DNA of 7,491 bases from Bacteroidales bacterium UBA1192 (GCA_002310175.1 DBYG01000079.1:55731-63221), one strand, 5' to 3'. Positions 1-7,332 are shown, counted from the first letter of the stretch. The notes: generated by a model not told the origin, from the letters alone. Translations and numbers: made by a program.

Positions 1-806
1 ATCTCCATCTGCTCGAACTCGCGCATCCGGAAAATGAACTGACGGGCTACAATCTCATTACGGAAGGCCTTGCCTATCTGGGCAATTCCGAATGGAATCT
101 TCATACGGCCGGTTTTCTGAACGTTCAGATAGTTTACAAATATTCCCTGTGCAGTTTCAGGACGCAGATATATTTTCATCGCACCATCGGCTGTGGAACC
201 CATTTCGGTCTGGAACATCAGGTTAAACTGCCGGACATCAGTCCAGTTGCGTGTACCGCTTATCGGGCAAACGATACCCTCATCCAGAATAATCTGCTTA
301 AGCTCATCCAGATTTCCGTCGTTCATAGCCTTTTTGTAGCGATCGTGCAGGGCGTCACGCTTGGCTATGTGTTCCAGTACATTGGCACTTGTGGCGCGGT
401 ATTTAGCCTCATCAAAAGAATCACCGAAACGCTTTCGGGCCTTAGCGACTTCTTTCTCTATCTTCTCGTCATACTTGGCAATCTGGTCCTCAATAAGGAC
501 ATCGGCACGATAACGTTTTTTGGAGTCGCGATTGTCAATCAGGGGGTCGTTAAATGCATCAACGTGGCCAGATGCCTTCCAAATGGTGGGATGCATAAAT
601 ATTGCAGAGTCTATACCCACAATGTTATCATGCAGCAGGACCATACTCTGCCACCAGTAATTCTTGATGTTGTTTTTCATCTCGACTCCCAATTGCCCAT
701 AGTCGTAGACAGCTCCGAGTCCGTCATAAATCTCACTTGACGGAAATACAAAACCGTATTCTTTGCAGTGCGCAACAATCTTTTTGAAAACGTCTTCTTG
801 TGCCAT
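1..806 (-). CDS. glyS: Glycyl-tRNA synthetase, homodimeric (alpha2) type, N-terminal part
   Basis: This cytoplasmic class II aminoacyl-tRNA synthetase charges tRNA-Gly with glycine. Translating the minus strand from the ATG at 806-804 gives 268 complete residues beginning MAQEDVFKKIV, and the window edge then cuts the gene; I recall about 510 residues for the Bacteroidetes enzyme, so roughly half is present. Visible family marks are YDYGQLGVEMKNN near the N-terminus, HPTIWKASGHVD, RPETAQGIFVNY, and the class II motif 2 segment GKAFRNEIVARQF (about residues 245-257) followed by FRMREFEQME. The eukaryote/archaea-like alpha2 form is normal in Bacteroidetes, unlike the alpha2beta2 enzyme of E. 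coli. The start is supported by conserved sequence directly after it and by a -7 box 26 nt upstream. It is transcribed divergently from parC. No frameshift is seen; the C-terminal anticodon-binding domain lies outside the window. Confidence 0.96.
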   Translation of the reverse strand, partial: MAQEDVFKKIVAHCKEYGFVFPSSEIYDGLGAVYDYGQLGVEMKNNIKNYWWQSMVLLHDNIVGIDSAIFMHPTIWKASGHVDAFNDPLIDNRDSKKRYRADVLIEDQIAKYDEKIEKEVAKARKRFGDSFDEAKYRATSANVLEHIAKRDALHDRYKKAMNDGNLDELKQIILDEGIVCPISGTRNWTDVRQFNLMFQTEMGSTADGAMKIYLRPETAQGIFVNYLNVQKTGRMKIPFGIAQIGKAFRNEIVARQFIFRMREFEQME

Positions 807-832
807 AATTTGCTATTGTGCGAAAATTTCCG

Positions 833-840
833 CAAAGGTA
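833..840 (-). promoter_or_regulatory. Bacteroides-type -7 box for glyS
   Basis: Read on the minus strand, 840 to 833 is TACCTTTG, a perfect match to the Bacteroides -7 consensus TAnnTTTG. It lies 26 nt before the glyS ATG, which would give a short A/T-rich leader. No TTTG is found 19-21 bp further upstream, so the -33 element is weak or absent. The assignment is from pattern and position only. Confidence 0.6.
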
Positions 841-989
841 CTCTTTTATTTAATATGATTATGGAGAAGAGTCTTAAAAAAGGGTAATTGGAGACTCACA
901 AAAAAGGATCATGTGAAGTTGTTGAAAAGTCAATGGCAGGAAAAAAGCAAGTTGAGTCTTTCAGGATGGGTTTTTCATTAAAAAAGCTG

Positions 990-997
990 TAATTTCG
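990..997 (+). promoter_or_regulatory. Possible -7 box for parC
   Basis: TAATTTCG at 990-997 matches TAnnTTTG in all but one position and lies 23 nt before the preferred parC ATG. The T-run at 971-975 is too close to be a standard -33 element. A second partial match (TAATTTG, 1005-1011) sits so close to the ATG that it would give an almost leaderless mRNA, so the first is preferred. This is the only candidate promoter I see for the four-gene rightward group, apart from anything hidden inside coding sequence. Confidence 0.4.
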
Positions 998-1020
998 CGT
1001 CTGATAATTTGATATGGAAA

Positions 1021-3714
1021 ATGAGAGACGAGACAGAGACTACAGATGAGGAGCTTCGCGAGATGGCAGAAACGGCAGAGGATGGAGGACAGGACGTGGG
1101 GCATTCGTCATATCATCCCGTGACTGACGACAATGGAATGATACGCCATCAGTTGTCAGGTATGTATCAGGGATGGTTTTTGGATTATGCCTCATATGTT
1201 ATTCTGGAACGTGCGGTACCTCATTTCGTCGATGGACTCAAGCCTGTACAAAGACGTATCCTTCATTCTATGAAACGTCTTGATGACGGGCGTTTCAATA
1301 AGGTGGCCAATATTGTAGGCCACACAATGCAGTTTCATCCACATGGTGATGCTTCAATCGGTGACGCACTTGTTCAGATGGGGCAGAAAGACCTGCTTAT
1401 AGAGTGTCAGGGAAACTGGGGGAATATTCTGACCGGTCACAAAGCGGCTGCCCCCCGATATATTGAAGCCCGTTTGTCCAAGTTTGCCCTTGAAGCTCTT
1501 TTCAATCCCAAGACAACTGATTGGAAAGCTTCGTATGACGGTCGTAACAAAGAGCCTGTCACGCTTCCTGTAAAATTTCCTTTGCTCCTTGCACAGGGAG
1601 CTGAGGGAATAGCAGTGGGACTCTCATGTAAGATATTGCCTCATAATTTCAACGAGCTATGCGATGCTGCCGTTTCATACCTGAACGGAGCTGAGTTCCA
1701 TCTTTATCCCGATTTTCAGACAGGTGGAATGATAGACGTTTCCCGGTATAATGATGGTGAGAGGGGAGGTGTGGTCAAGGTCCGTGCCCGTATAACCAAA
1801 GAGGCGGATAATAAGACACTCGTGATTAACGAGATACCGTTTGGGGAGAATGTCATGACATTGTGTGAGTCAATTGTAAAAGCCGGTGAGAAGGGGAAAA
1901 TTAAGATCCGGAAGGTTGAGAATCTCACAGCGGACAATGTGGAGATACGGGTATTGCTTGCACCCGGGGTGTCATCGGATAAGACGATAGATGCTTTGTA
2001 TGCATTCACTAACTGCGAGGTGAGCATTTCGCCTAATTGTTGTGTCATTGATGACAACAAACCCCATTTCCTGACGGTAAGTGACGTGCTCAGAAAATCG
2101 GTAGACAATACTAAGGATTTGTTGCGTCGGGAACTTGAGATAGCGAAGAATGAACTGATGGAAGAGCTGCATTTCGCGTCTCTTGAAGAGATTTTCATTG
2201 AAGAACGCATATATAAGGACAAGGAATTCGAGCAGGCTGAGAATATGGATGCCGCCTGCGAACATATTGACGATCGTCTGACTCCATATTATCCTAAGAT
2301 GATACGTGAGGTTACCAAGGAAGACATCCTTCGTCTGATGGATATTAAGATGGCACGTATCCTTAAGTTCAACAAGGAAAAGGCGGAGGAGAATATGGCC
2401 AGGATGAGGGCCGAGATAGCAAGAATCAATAAGGACCTTTCCAATATGGTGGGCGTTACCATAAAATGGTTCAGGATGCTTAAAGACAAGTACGGCACAC
2501 CTTATCCCCGCAGGACAGAGATCAAGAATTTTGATACTATTGTGGCAACAAAGGTTATAGAGGCTAATCTTAAACTCTTTATTAATCGAGCCGACGGTTT
2601 CATAGGAACGGAACTTAAGAAAGATGAGTACGTATGCAACTGTTCGGAAATAGACGATATCATCCTGTTTTACAAGGATGGTCGCTACAAGGTGGTCAAG
2701 GTGGCCGATAAACTTTTTGTCGGGCAGAATGTCCTTTATGTCAATGTATTCAAAAAGAACGATAAACGCACTATTTATAACGTTGCCTACAGGGATGGCA
2801 AGAAGGGAGCCTGTTTTGTAAAAAGATTCGCGGCAACAGGTCTTACACGTGATAAGGAGTATGACCTGACTCAGGGAAAGTCAGGATCAAAGATACTTTA
2901 TTTCTCGGCTAACCAGAATGGAGAGGCAGAGGTTGTAAAAGTGACTCTGAAACCAAATCCGAAACTACGTAAGCAAGTGTTCGATAAGGATTTCAGGGAG
3001 ATTAATATAAAGGGTCGTCAGTCAATGGGAAATCTGCTTACCAGGAACGAGGTTCAGAAAATAGGACTAAAGACACATGGTACATCGACTTTAGGTGGAC
3101 GCAAGGTCTGGTATGACAAGGATATCATGCGATTGGATTTCGACGGCCATGGGGAATTCATAGGTGAGTTTGATAATAGTGATTTGCTCCTTGTCATCAT
3201 TAATAATGGAGAGTATTACACTACAGAACCTGATTCGAACTGTCATTTTGACGGCGGAATAATGAGAATCGAGAAATATGAACGCGGAAAAGTCTGGACA
3301 GCATTGTTACTTGACGCCTCGCAGAAGGGATACCTCTATATGAAAAGGTTTGTTCTTGATCCTTCTTCCAAAAGACTGAATTTCCTGGGTGATGATAAGG
3401 ACAGCAGGCTTTTGCTGCTTACTGATACATACTTTCCTCGGATTCTTGTCACAATGGGGGGGGACGACTCTTTCCGGGAGCCGTTGGAGATAGATGCCGA
3501 GCAGTTTGTCGGGGTAAAGGGCTTGAAAGCAAAAGGTCGCAGAGTGACTTCGTGTAAGATTGATACGGTTGAGGAATTGGAACCTTTGCGCTTCCCGGAG
3601 TCAGGAAAAGACTCTCTTATGGCATCTGATTCAGATGGTACAGAAATAAACAATGAATCTGAATCCAATGAAGACAATGATAGAACGGAAGACGGACAAC
3701 TCTCACTTTTTTGA
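1021..3714 (+). CDS. parC: DNA topoisomerase IV subunit A (ParC; GyrA/ParC family)
   Basis: This is the DNA-breaking subunit of a type IIA topoisomerase, which works with ParE (not in the window) to decatenate and relax DNA. From ATG 1021 the product has 897 residues. In order it shows an acidic N-terminal tail (about 1-35), the breakage-reunion core starting with GMYQGWFLDYASYVILERAVP and LKPVQRRILHSM, the helix motif HPHGDASIGDAL, and the catalytic tyrosine Tyr147 in AAAPRYIEARL. A coiled-coil/C-gate region follows (about 370-480), then a degenerate beta-pinwheel domain (about 510-840). No GyrA box (QRRGGKG type) is visible, which favours ParC over gyrase A. The protein ends in an acidic, Ser/Asn-rich tail and QLSLF. 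The in-frame TTG at 1009 would add four residues; ATG 1021 is preferred because it is an ATG and better spaced from the -7 box, while the ATG at 1014 is out of frame. The 3' end overlaps the next gene. Confidence 0.95.
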   Translation: MRDETETTDEELREMAETAEDGGQDVGHSSYHPVTDDNGMIRHQLSGMYQGWFLDYASYVILERAVPHFVDGLKPVQRRILHSMKRLDDGRFNKVANIVGHTMQFHPHGDASIGDALVQMGQKDLLIECQGNWGNILTGHKAAAPRYIEARLSKFALEALFNPKTTDWKASYDGRNKEPVTLPVKFPLLLAQGAEGIAVGLSCKILPHNFNELCDAAVSYLNGAEFHLYPDFQTGGMIDVSRYNDGERGGVVKVRARITKEADNKTLVINEIPFGENVMTLCESIVKAGEKGKIKIRKVENLTADNVEIRVLLAPGVSSDKTIDALYAFTNCEVSISPNCCVIDDNKPHFLTVSDVLRKSVDNTKDLLRRELEIAKNELMEELHFASLEEIFIEERIYKDKEFEQAENMDAACEHIDDRLTPYYPKMIREVTKEDILRLMDIKMARILKFNKEKAEENMARMRAEIARINKDLSNMVGVTIKWFRMLKDKYGTPYPRRTEIKNFDTIVATKVIEANLKLFINRADGFIGTELKKDEYVCNCSEIDDIILFYKDGRYKVVKVADKLFVGQNVLYVNVFKKNDKRTIYNVAYRDGKKGACFVKRFAATGLTRDKEYDLTQGKSGSKILYFSANQNGEAEVVKVTLKPNPKLRKQVFDKDFREINIKGRQSMGNLLTRNEVQKIGLKTHGTSTLGGRKVWYDKDIMRLDFDGHGEFIGEFDNSDLLLVIINNGEYYTTEPDSNCHFDGGIMRIEKYERGKVWTALLLDASQKGYLYMKRFVLDPSSKRLNFLGDDKDSRLLLLTDTYFPRILVTMGGDDSFREPLEIDAEQFVGVKGLKAKGRRVTSCKIDTVEELEPLRFPESGKDSLMASDSDGTEINNESESNEDNDRTEDGQLSLF

Positions 3715-4543
3715 AGTCTTACCAAGGTTGGCATCCATATTTCTGATTGTTCTGTTTGCAACAGTTGTGAATGCCCAGAATGCGACCATGGTCGGAATCC
3801 TCCCGTCAGAAAAAGAGGTGGTGGAAGATTTTTCGGTCAGGGCGGGTATGGGATCGGCCACCGATGAGTATCTTTCTCCTAATGAATACAACGGCTTTTC
3901 AATAGGTTTTAAACTTGACAGGATGAGCAGCCGTAATGAAAAAAAAATGTTCTGTTATTCCAAAAACCGTTCTTCTTTATTGTTCTGTGATATGAAAAAT
4001 AGAGCAGGCAATGGTGTCCAGTTGGAGATGGCAGGAAGTATTGTTCATGTATGGGAAGCTCCTTTGCTGCACTACAGGAATTATGACCTACTGGCTGGGC
4101 CTTCAGTGTGTGGCAGTATTGATGCGTTTTACAATTTGAGAAACTCCAACAACCCGGCCAATGTGCACGGAATGCTTGCAGCCGGTTTGGAATTTGACAA
4201 TTTGTTCAGGTTCAAGGTGGGTCGTCTGCCCATTGCGCTTGACGCTTCATTCAATATGCCCTTAACCGGCATCTTTTTTGTTCCTGAATATAATCTTCCC
4301 TATTATCTGCTATTTGAAGAAAGGCTTTACGGTAAGACTATTCATTTTATGAGTCCTTTCAATGTAACATGCCTATACAACGATGTGGCGTTTTTTTTCC
4401 CCGTAGGGAAGAACCAACTGTCATTGTCAATGTCAATGGATTGTACGGTTCATAATCTTGGAGGAAACGCTACGGTTATCAGTCACTGTCTGTTCGGCCT
4501 TGGTTATGTACACCGTTTTGAACATAAATACAACGGAAGATGA
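3653..4543 (+). CDS. DUF3316-like secreted protein, possible outer-membrane barrel
   Basis: The function is unknown. The 296-residue product resembles the Bacteroidetes DUF3316 family as I remember it: DEYLSPNEYNG (about 71-81), an FYNLRNSNNPAN segment (about 159-170), FKVGRLPIALDASFNMPLTG (about 187-206) and a C-terminal FGLGYVHRFEHK. The N-terminus is a signal peptide with hydrophobic core at about 27-39 and likely cleavage after Ala41 in VVNAQ. Many short alternating polar/apolar stretches suggest beta strands, so an outer-membrane or periplasmic beta structure is inferred, not shown. ATGs at 3653, 3668 and 3677 could all start it. All lie inside parC (overlap 62, 47 or 38 nt), and the signal peptide excludes a start beyond parC. 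The gene contains runs of nine A (3939-3947) and eight T (4391-4398), yet the frame is open. Its stop overlaps the next start as ATGA. Confidence 0.8.
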   Translation: MNLNPMKTMIERKTDNSHFFEVLPRLASIFLIVLFATVVNAQNATMVGILPSEKEVVEDFSVRAGMGSATDEYLSPNEYNGFSIGFKLDRMSSRNEKKMFCYSKNRSSLLFCDMKNRAGNGVQLEMAGSIVHVWEAPLLHYRNYDLLAGPSVCGSIDAFYNLRNSNNPANVHGMLAAGLEFDNLFRFKVGRLPIALDASFNMPLTGIFFVPEYNLPYYLLFEERLYGKTIHFMSPFNVTCLYNDVAFFFPVGKNQLSLSMSMDCTVHNLGGNATVISHCLFGLGYVHRFEHKYNGR

Positions 4544-5595
4544 GAAAGACGATAATCAAAAATATGATTGCTGTTGCGGCGTTACTATGCTTTCCTTTCT
4601 GTTCATGTCAACAGTTGGAGGCTATAAAGGACAGTTATCCCAACACTCCGCAAGGTAATTTTGAGGCTCTCTGGAACATCATGGACACACACTATTGTTT
4701 CTTTGAATTAAAACAGCGTGATTACGGTGTTGATTGGGATGAGGTCCATGACAGATACAAGACACTTATTGATGACAGAATGAGTGATCTTTCACTTTTC
4801 GAGGTGCTGAGTAATATGCTCGGTGAGTTGAAAGACGGACATGTCAATCTATACGGCAAGTACGATGTGGGACGAAACTGGACATGGAAAACGGATTATC
4901 CTTCCAACCTGTCGCCCGAAATCCGGGAAAGGTATTTGGGTGATGACTACAATATTGCGGCATCCGGATGTTTTTATACTATATTGTCCGACAACATAGG
5001 ATATTTGGTGATAGAATCATTTTCCGGTAGCATTCCAGACTCCAAACTCGATGCTATTCTGAACTGGTTCTCAATATGTAACGGCATGATTATTGATATT
5101 CGCGGGAATGGAGGGGGTATTCTGACGGAAGCTGAAAAGGTGGCTTCCAGATTTACTGAGGAAAAGATTCTCTGCGGGTATGTTAAATATAAAAAGGGGC
5201 CTGGCAGGAATGATTTTTCCAAACCTGAACCCGTTTTTGTAAAACCGGCAAAGGATCGTCTTAGATGGCAAAAGCCTGTGGCAGTACTTGTAAACAGAGA
5301 ATGTTTCAGCAGTGCAAATGATTTTGCCGTTAAGATGAAGGCCCTTCCGGGAACAGCATTGTTTGGTGACAGGACAGGCGGAGGAGGCGGTCTGCCATTC
5401 TCCTCTGAACTCCCTAACGGTTGGTCTGTAAGATTTTCTTCAGCCCCGATGTTTGATGCCGACATGAATGATATAGAGAGCGGTATAGATCCTGACTACA
5501 GTGTAAGCCTTTCGGAAAGCGATCGTGCCAAAGGCGTTGATTCACTGATTGAAACTGCCAGGAAATGGATAAACGACATGATATTAAATCCCTAA
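4540..5595 (+). CDS. S41 family peptidase, tricorn/IRBP-like, probable lipoprotein
   Basis: This is a predicted cell-envelope serine peptidase of 351 residues. A short signal sequence leads to CFPFCSCQQ, where Cys23 is a plausible lipidation site (loose Bacteroidetes lipobox). Residues 40-100 (FEALWNIMDTHYCFF, DWDEV, LKDGHV) resemble the N-terminal helical part common in tricorn-like S41 proteins. The catalytic domain follows: GYLVIESF (154-161), IIDIRGNGGG (184-193), ECFSSANDFA (254-263) with Ser258 as predicted nucleophile, GDRTGGGGG (276-284), and DIESGIDPDY (311-320). The lysine that bacterial CtpA/Prc enzymes have about 25 residues after the nucleophile is glycine here. His101 and Glu313 are candidates to complete a tricorn-like Ser-His-Glu triad (inference). 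No PDZ domain is evident, so it is short compared with CtpA. The ATGA overlap with the DUF3316 gene suggests translational coupling. The substrate is unknown. Confidence 0.88.
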   Translation: MRKTIIKNMIAVAALLCFPFCSCQQLEAIKDSYPNTPQGNFEALWNIMDTHYCFFELKQRDYGVDWDEVHDRYKTLIDDRMSDLSLFEVLSNMLGELKDGHVNLYGKYDVGRNWTWKTDYPSNLSPEIRERYLGDDYNIAASGCFYTILSDNIGYLVIESFSGSIPDSKLDAILNWFSICNGMIIDIRGNGGGILTEAEKVASRFTEEKILCGYVKYKKGPGRNDFSKPEPVFVKPAKDRLRWQKPVAVLVNRECFSSANDFAVKMKALPGTALFGDRTGGGGGLPFSSELPNGWSVRFSSAPMFDADMNDIESGIDPDYSVSLSESDRAKGVDSLIETARKWINDMILNP

Positions 5596-5608
5596 AATCT
5601 TAATAATA

Positions 5609-7330
5609 ATGAAAAAAAAGAATTACTTATGTGTGGCATTCATGGTTGCGATGCTGATGGTGCCGGTTTATGGCTTTGCCAGGAAAGGGAAAGTACTGAA
5701 GATTGATTTCAAGAATCCCATTGTGGAAAGAATGGCAGGTGGTTCTACTTTTGATTTGATGTCATTAGTGCAGGGTACCCCCGGATCGGTCACTCTTTTA
5801 AGTTACGTCAAGGCCATTGATGCGGCTGCAGAGGATAAGAACATATCCATGATTTATATGACTCCTGATAATATTTCTGCCGGAATTGCGCAACTGGAGG
5901 AAATACGCACAGCTCTTGAACGTTTTAAGAAATCAGGCAAACAGATTGTAGCATATTGCGAAAATCTGGACAACGGCTCCTATTATATGGCATCTGTGGC
6001 CGACAAGATTATACTTGACCCTGCATCGGAGAGTATGCTTACAGGTGTAGGCAGCCAAATGATATTTCTGAAGGACTTGTTTGATGCACTGGGTGTTGAT
6101 GTTCAGTTGATACGTCATGGAAAATACAAGTCCGCAGGTGAAATGTACACCCGAAGCAGTTCAAGTCCTGAAAACCGCCTTCAAAATGAGGAGTTGATCA
6201 ACTCTATCTGGAATACAATGTCAAGCCAGATAGCACAGTCTCGAGGATTCACCCGGGAACAGTTTAAAAACTGGGTGGAGAATCTGGACCTTTGTACTGC
6301 CGATGATTTCAAGGATAGAGGGCTGATAGACGAGACTTGGTACAAGGATGAGGTTGATAACTATCTTTGTGAGCAGAATGGTGTGAAGAAAATCAGCGAT
6401 GTGAGCTTCGTGAAGATTAACAAATATGCATCGAAGGTAAAGAAAGGCAGCCGCAAGAACAGGATTGCAGTGGTCTTTGCAGATGGCGAGATTGTGAACA
6501 GCGGTTCCAATTCCGATATAGTGGGTTCCAAGATGGCTGCTACACTCAAGAAGGTACGTGAAGACAAGAAGATTAAGGCTGTTGTGTTCCGTGTTAACTC
6601 CCCGGGTGGCAGTGCACAAGCTGCAGAGGCTATCAGGCATGAGATACAGCTGCTCCGTGCCGAGAAGCCTGTTATAGTAAGTTTCGGTGATTATGCTGCA
6701 TCGGGCGGGTACTGGATATCGGCAGAATCAGACTATATTTTCTCAGATAACAACACGATTACGGGCTCTATAGGCGTATTCGGTCTGGTCCCAAGTGTAG
6801 GGGATGCCATCCGCAAAAACCTGAAGGTCAACATTGAGACTTTGGGCACTTCTTCACATAGTGACATGATGAGTGGAATGCGTATGTTGAATGAATCGGA
6901 AATGGAGTATATGCAGAAACAGATTGAAAAAATATATGATGACTTTACAGGGCTGGTATCGAACGGCAGGGGAATTTCCAAAGACAGTGTTGATGCGATA
7001 GGCCAGGGTCGTGTATGGTCCGGAACCGATGCTTTGAGAATCGGACTGGTGGATTGTGAGGGCGGTCTCCAGGATGCCATAGATTATACTGCCGCTAAAA
7101 TGGGATGGGAAAAGGGTGAATTCCGTATCAGCGAGTATCCGATGGCAAAGGATGTAACATTGTTGCAGATTCTTTCGGGAAACGGGTTGGATGATCCGGA
7201 TGAGAATCTGACTACCAGTGCAGAATCACCGGCTTCTCTTATTAAAATGTTTCCGGCTTTATACCGGATGCGTGAGTTAAGGAAAGCATCTTTCATGCTT
7301 AGAATGGAGGATTTAATAGAAATCAAGTGA
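5609..7330 (+). CDS. sppA: Signal peptide peptidase SppA, 67K-type (S49), secreted variant
   Basis: This is a serine-lysine peptidase of family S49; the E. coli relative degrades cleaved signal peptides in the inner membrane. The 573-residue product has the double-length layout of two ClpP-like halves. The N-terminal half (about 60-250) holds the predicted general base Lys174 in RHGKYKSAGE. The C-terminal half (about 284-500) holds RVNSPGGSAQAAEAIR (328-343) and the nucleophile Ser365 in GDYAASGGYWIS, then TGSIGVFG (385-392) and QGRVWSGTDALRIGLVD (466-482). Both catalytic residues are intact. The N-terminus is only KKK plus a hydrophobic stretch (about 7-20) ending near YGFA, more like a cleavable signal peptide than the longer uncleaved anchor of E. 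coli SppA. The gene starts 13 nt after the S41 stop behind an A/T-rich leader with no Shine-Dalgarno sequence, so it is probably in the same operon. Whether the genome has a second, anchored SppA cannot be seen here; the symbol denotes the family. Confidence 0.9.
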   Translation: MKKKNYLCVAFMVAMLMVPVYGFARKGKVLKIDFKNPIVERMAGGSTFDLMSLVQGTPGSVTLLSYVKAIDAAAEDKNISMIYMTPDNISAGIAQLEEIRTALERFKKSGKQIVAYCENLDNGSYYMASVADKIILDPASESMLTGVGSQMIFLKDLFDALGVDVQLIRHGKYKSAGEMYTRSSSSPENRLQNEELINSIWNTMSSQIAQSRGFTREQFKNWVENLDLCTADDFKDRGLIDETWYKDEVDNYLCEQNGVKKISDVSFVKINKYASKVKKGSRKNRIAVVFADGEIVNSGSNSDIVGSKMAATLKKVREDKKIKAVVFRVNSPGGSAQAAEAIRHEIQLLRAEKPVIVSFGDYAASGGYWISAESDYIFSDNNTITGSIGVFGLVPSVGDAIRKNLKVNIETLGTSSHSDMMSGMRMLNESEMEYMQKQIEKIYDDFTGLVSNGRGISKDSVDAIGQGRVWSGTDALRIGLVDCEGGLQDAIDYTAAKMGWEKGEFRISEYPMAKDVTLLQILSGNGLDDPDENLTTSAESPASLIKMFPALYRMRELRKASFMLRMEDLIEIK

Positions 7331-7332
7331 TG

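Noticed and set aside
345..740. 131-codon open frame on the plus strand
   Set aside because: It lies fully inside glyS, which is on the other strand and has clear family motifs through this stretch. The plus-strand product shows no recognisable domain.
1009..1020. TTG at 1009 as the parC start
   Set aside because: It adds only four residues, is a rarer start codon and lies closer to the -7 box; ATG 1021 is more likely, though the choice is not proven.
1716..2222. 168-codon open frame on the minus strand inside parC
   Set aside because: It is antisense to well-conserved ParC sequence, with low-complexity Ser/Ile-rich translation typical of a shadow frame.
4412..4429. Second QLSL sequence, in the DUF3316-like protein, as another clamp-binding motif
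   Set aside because: It is QLSLS within an apparent beta strand of an exported protein, lacks the final Phe and would never meet the cytoplasmic clamp.
4458..4658. 66-codon plus-strand frame across the DUF3316/S41 junction
   Set aside because: It is out of frame with both flanking genes, which are already joined by an ATGA overlap, and the product has no family features.
4974..5465. 163-codon open frame on the minus strand inside the S41 gene
   Set aside because: It covers the conserved S41 catalytic segments on the sense strand; its proline run is the antisense reading of the glycine-rich loop.
3653..7330. Horizontal transfer or mobile origin of the three envelope genes
   Set aside because: No integrase, transposase, terminal repeats or obvious change of base composition is seen, and the genes are tightly joined to parC.
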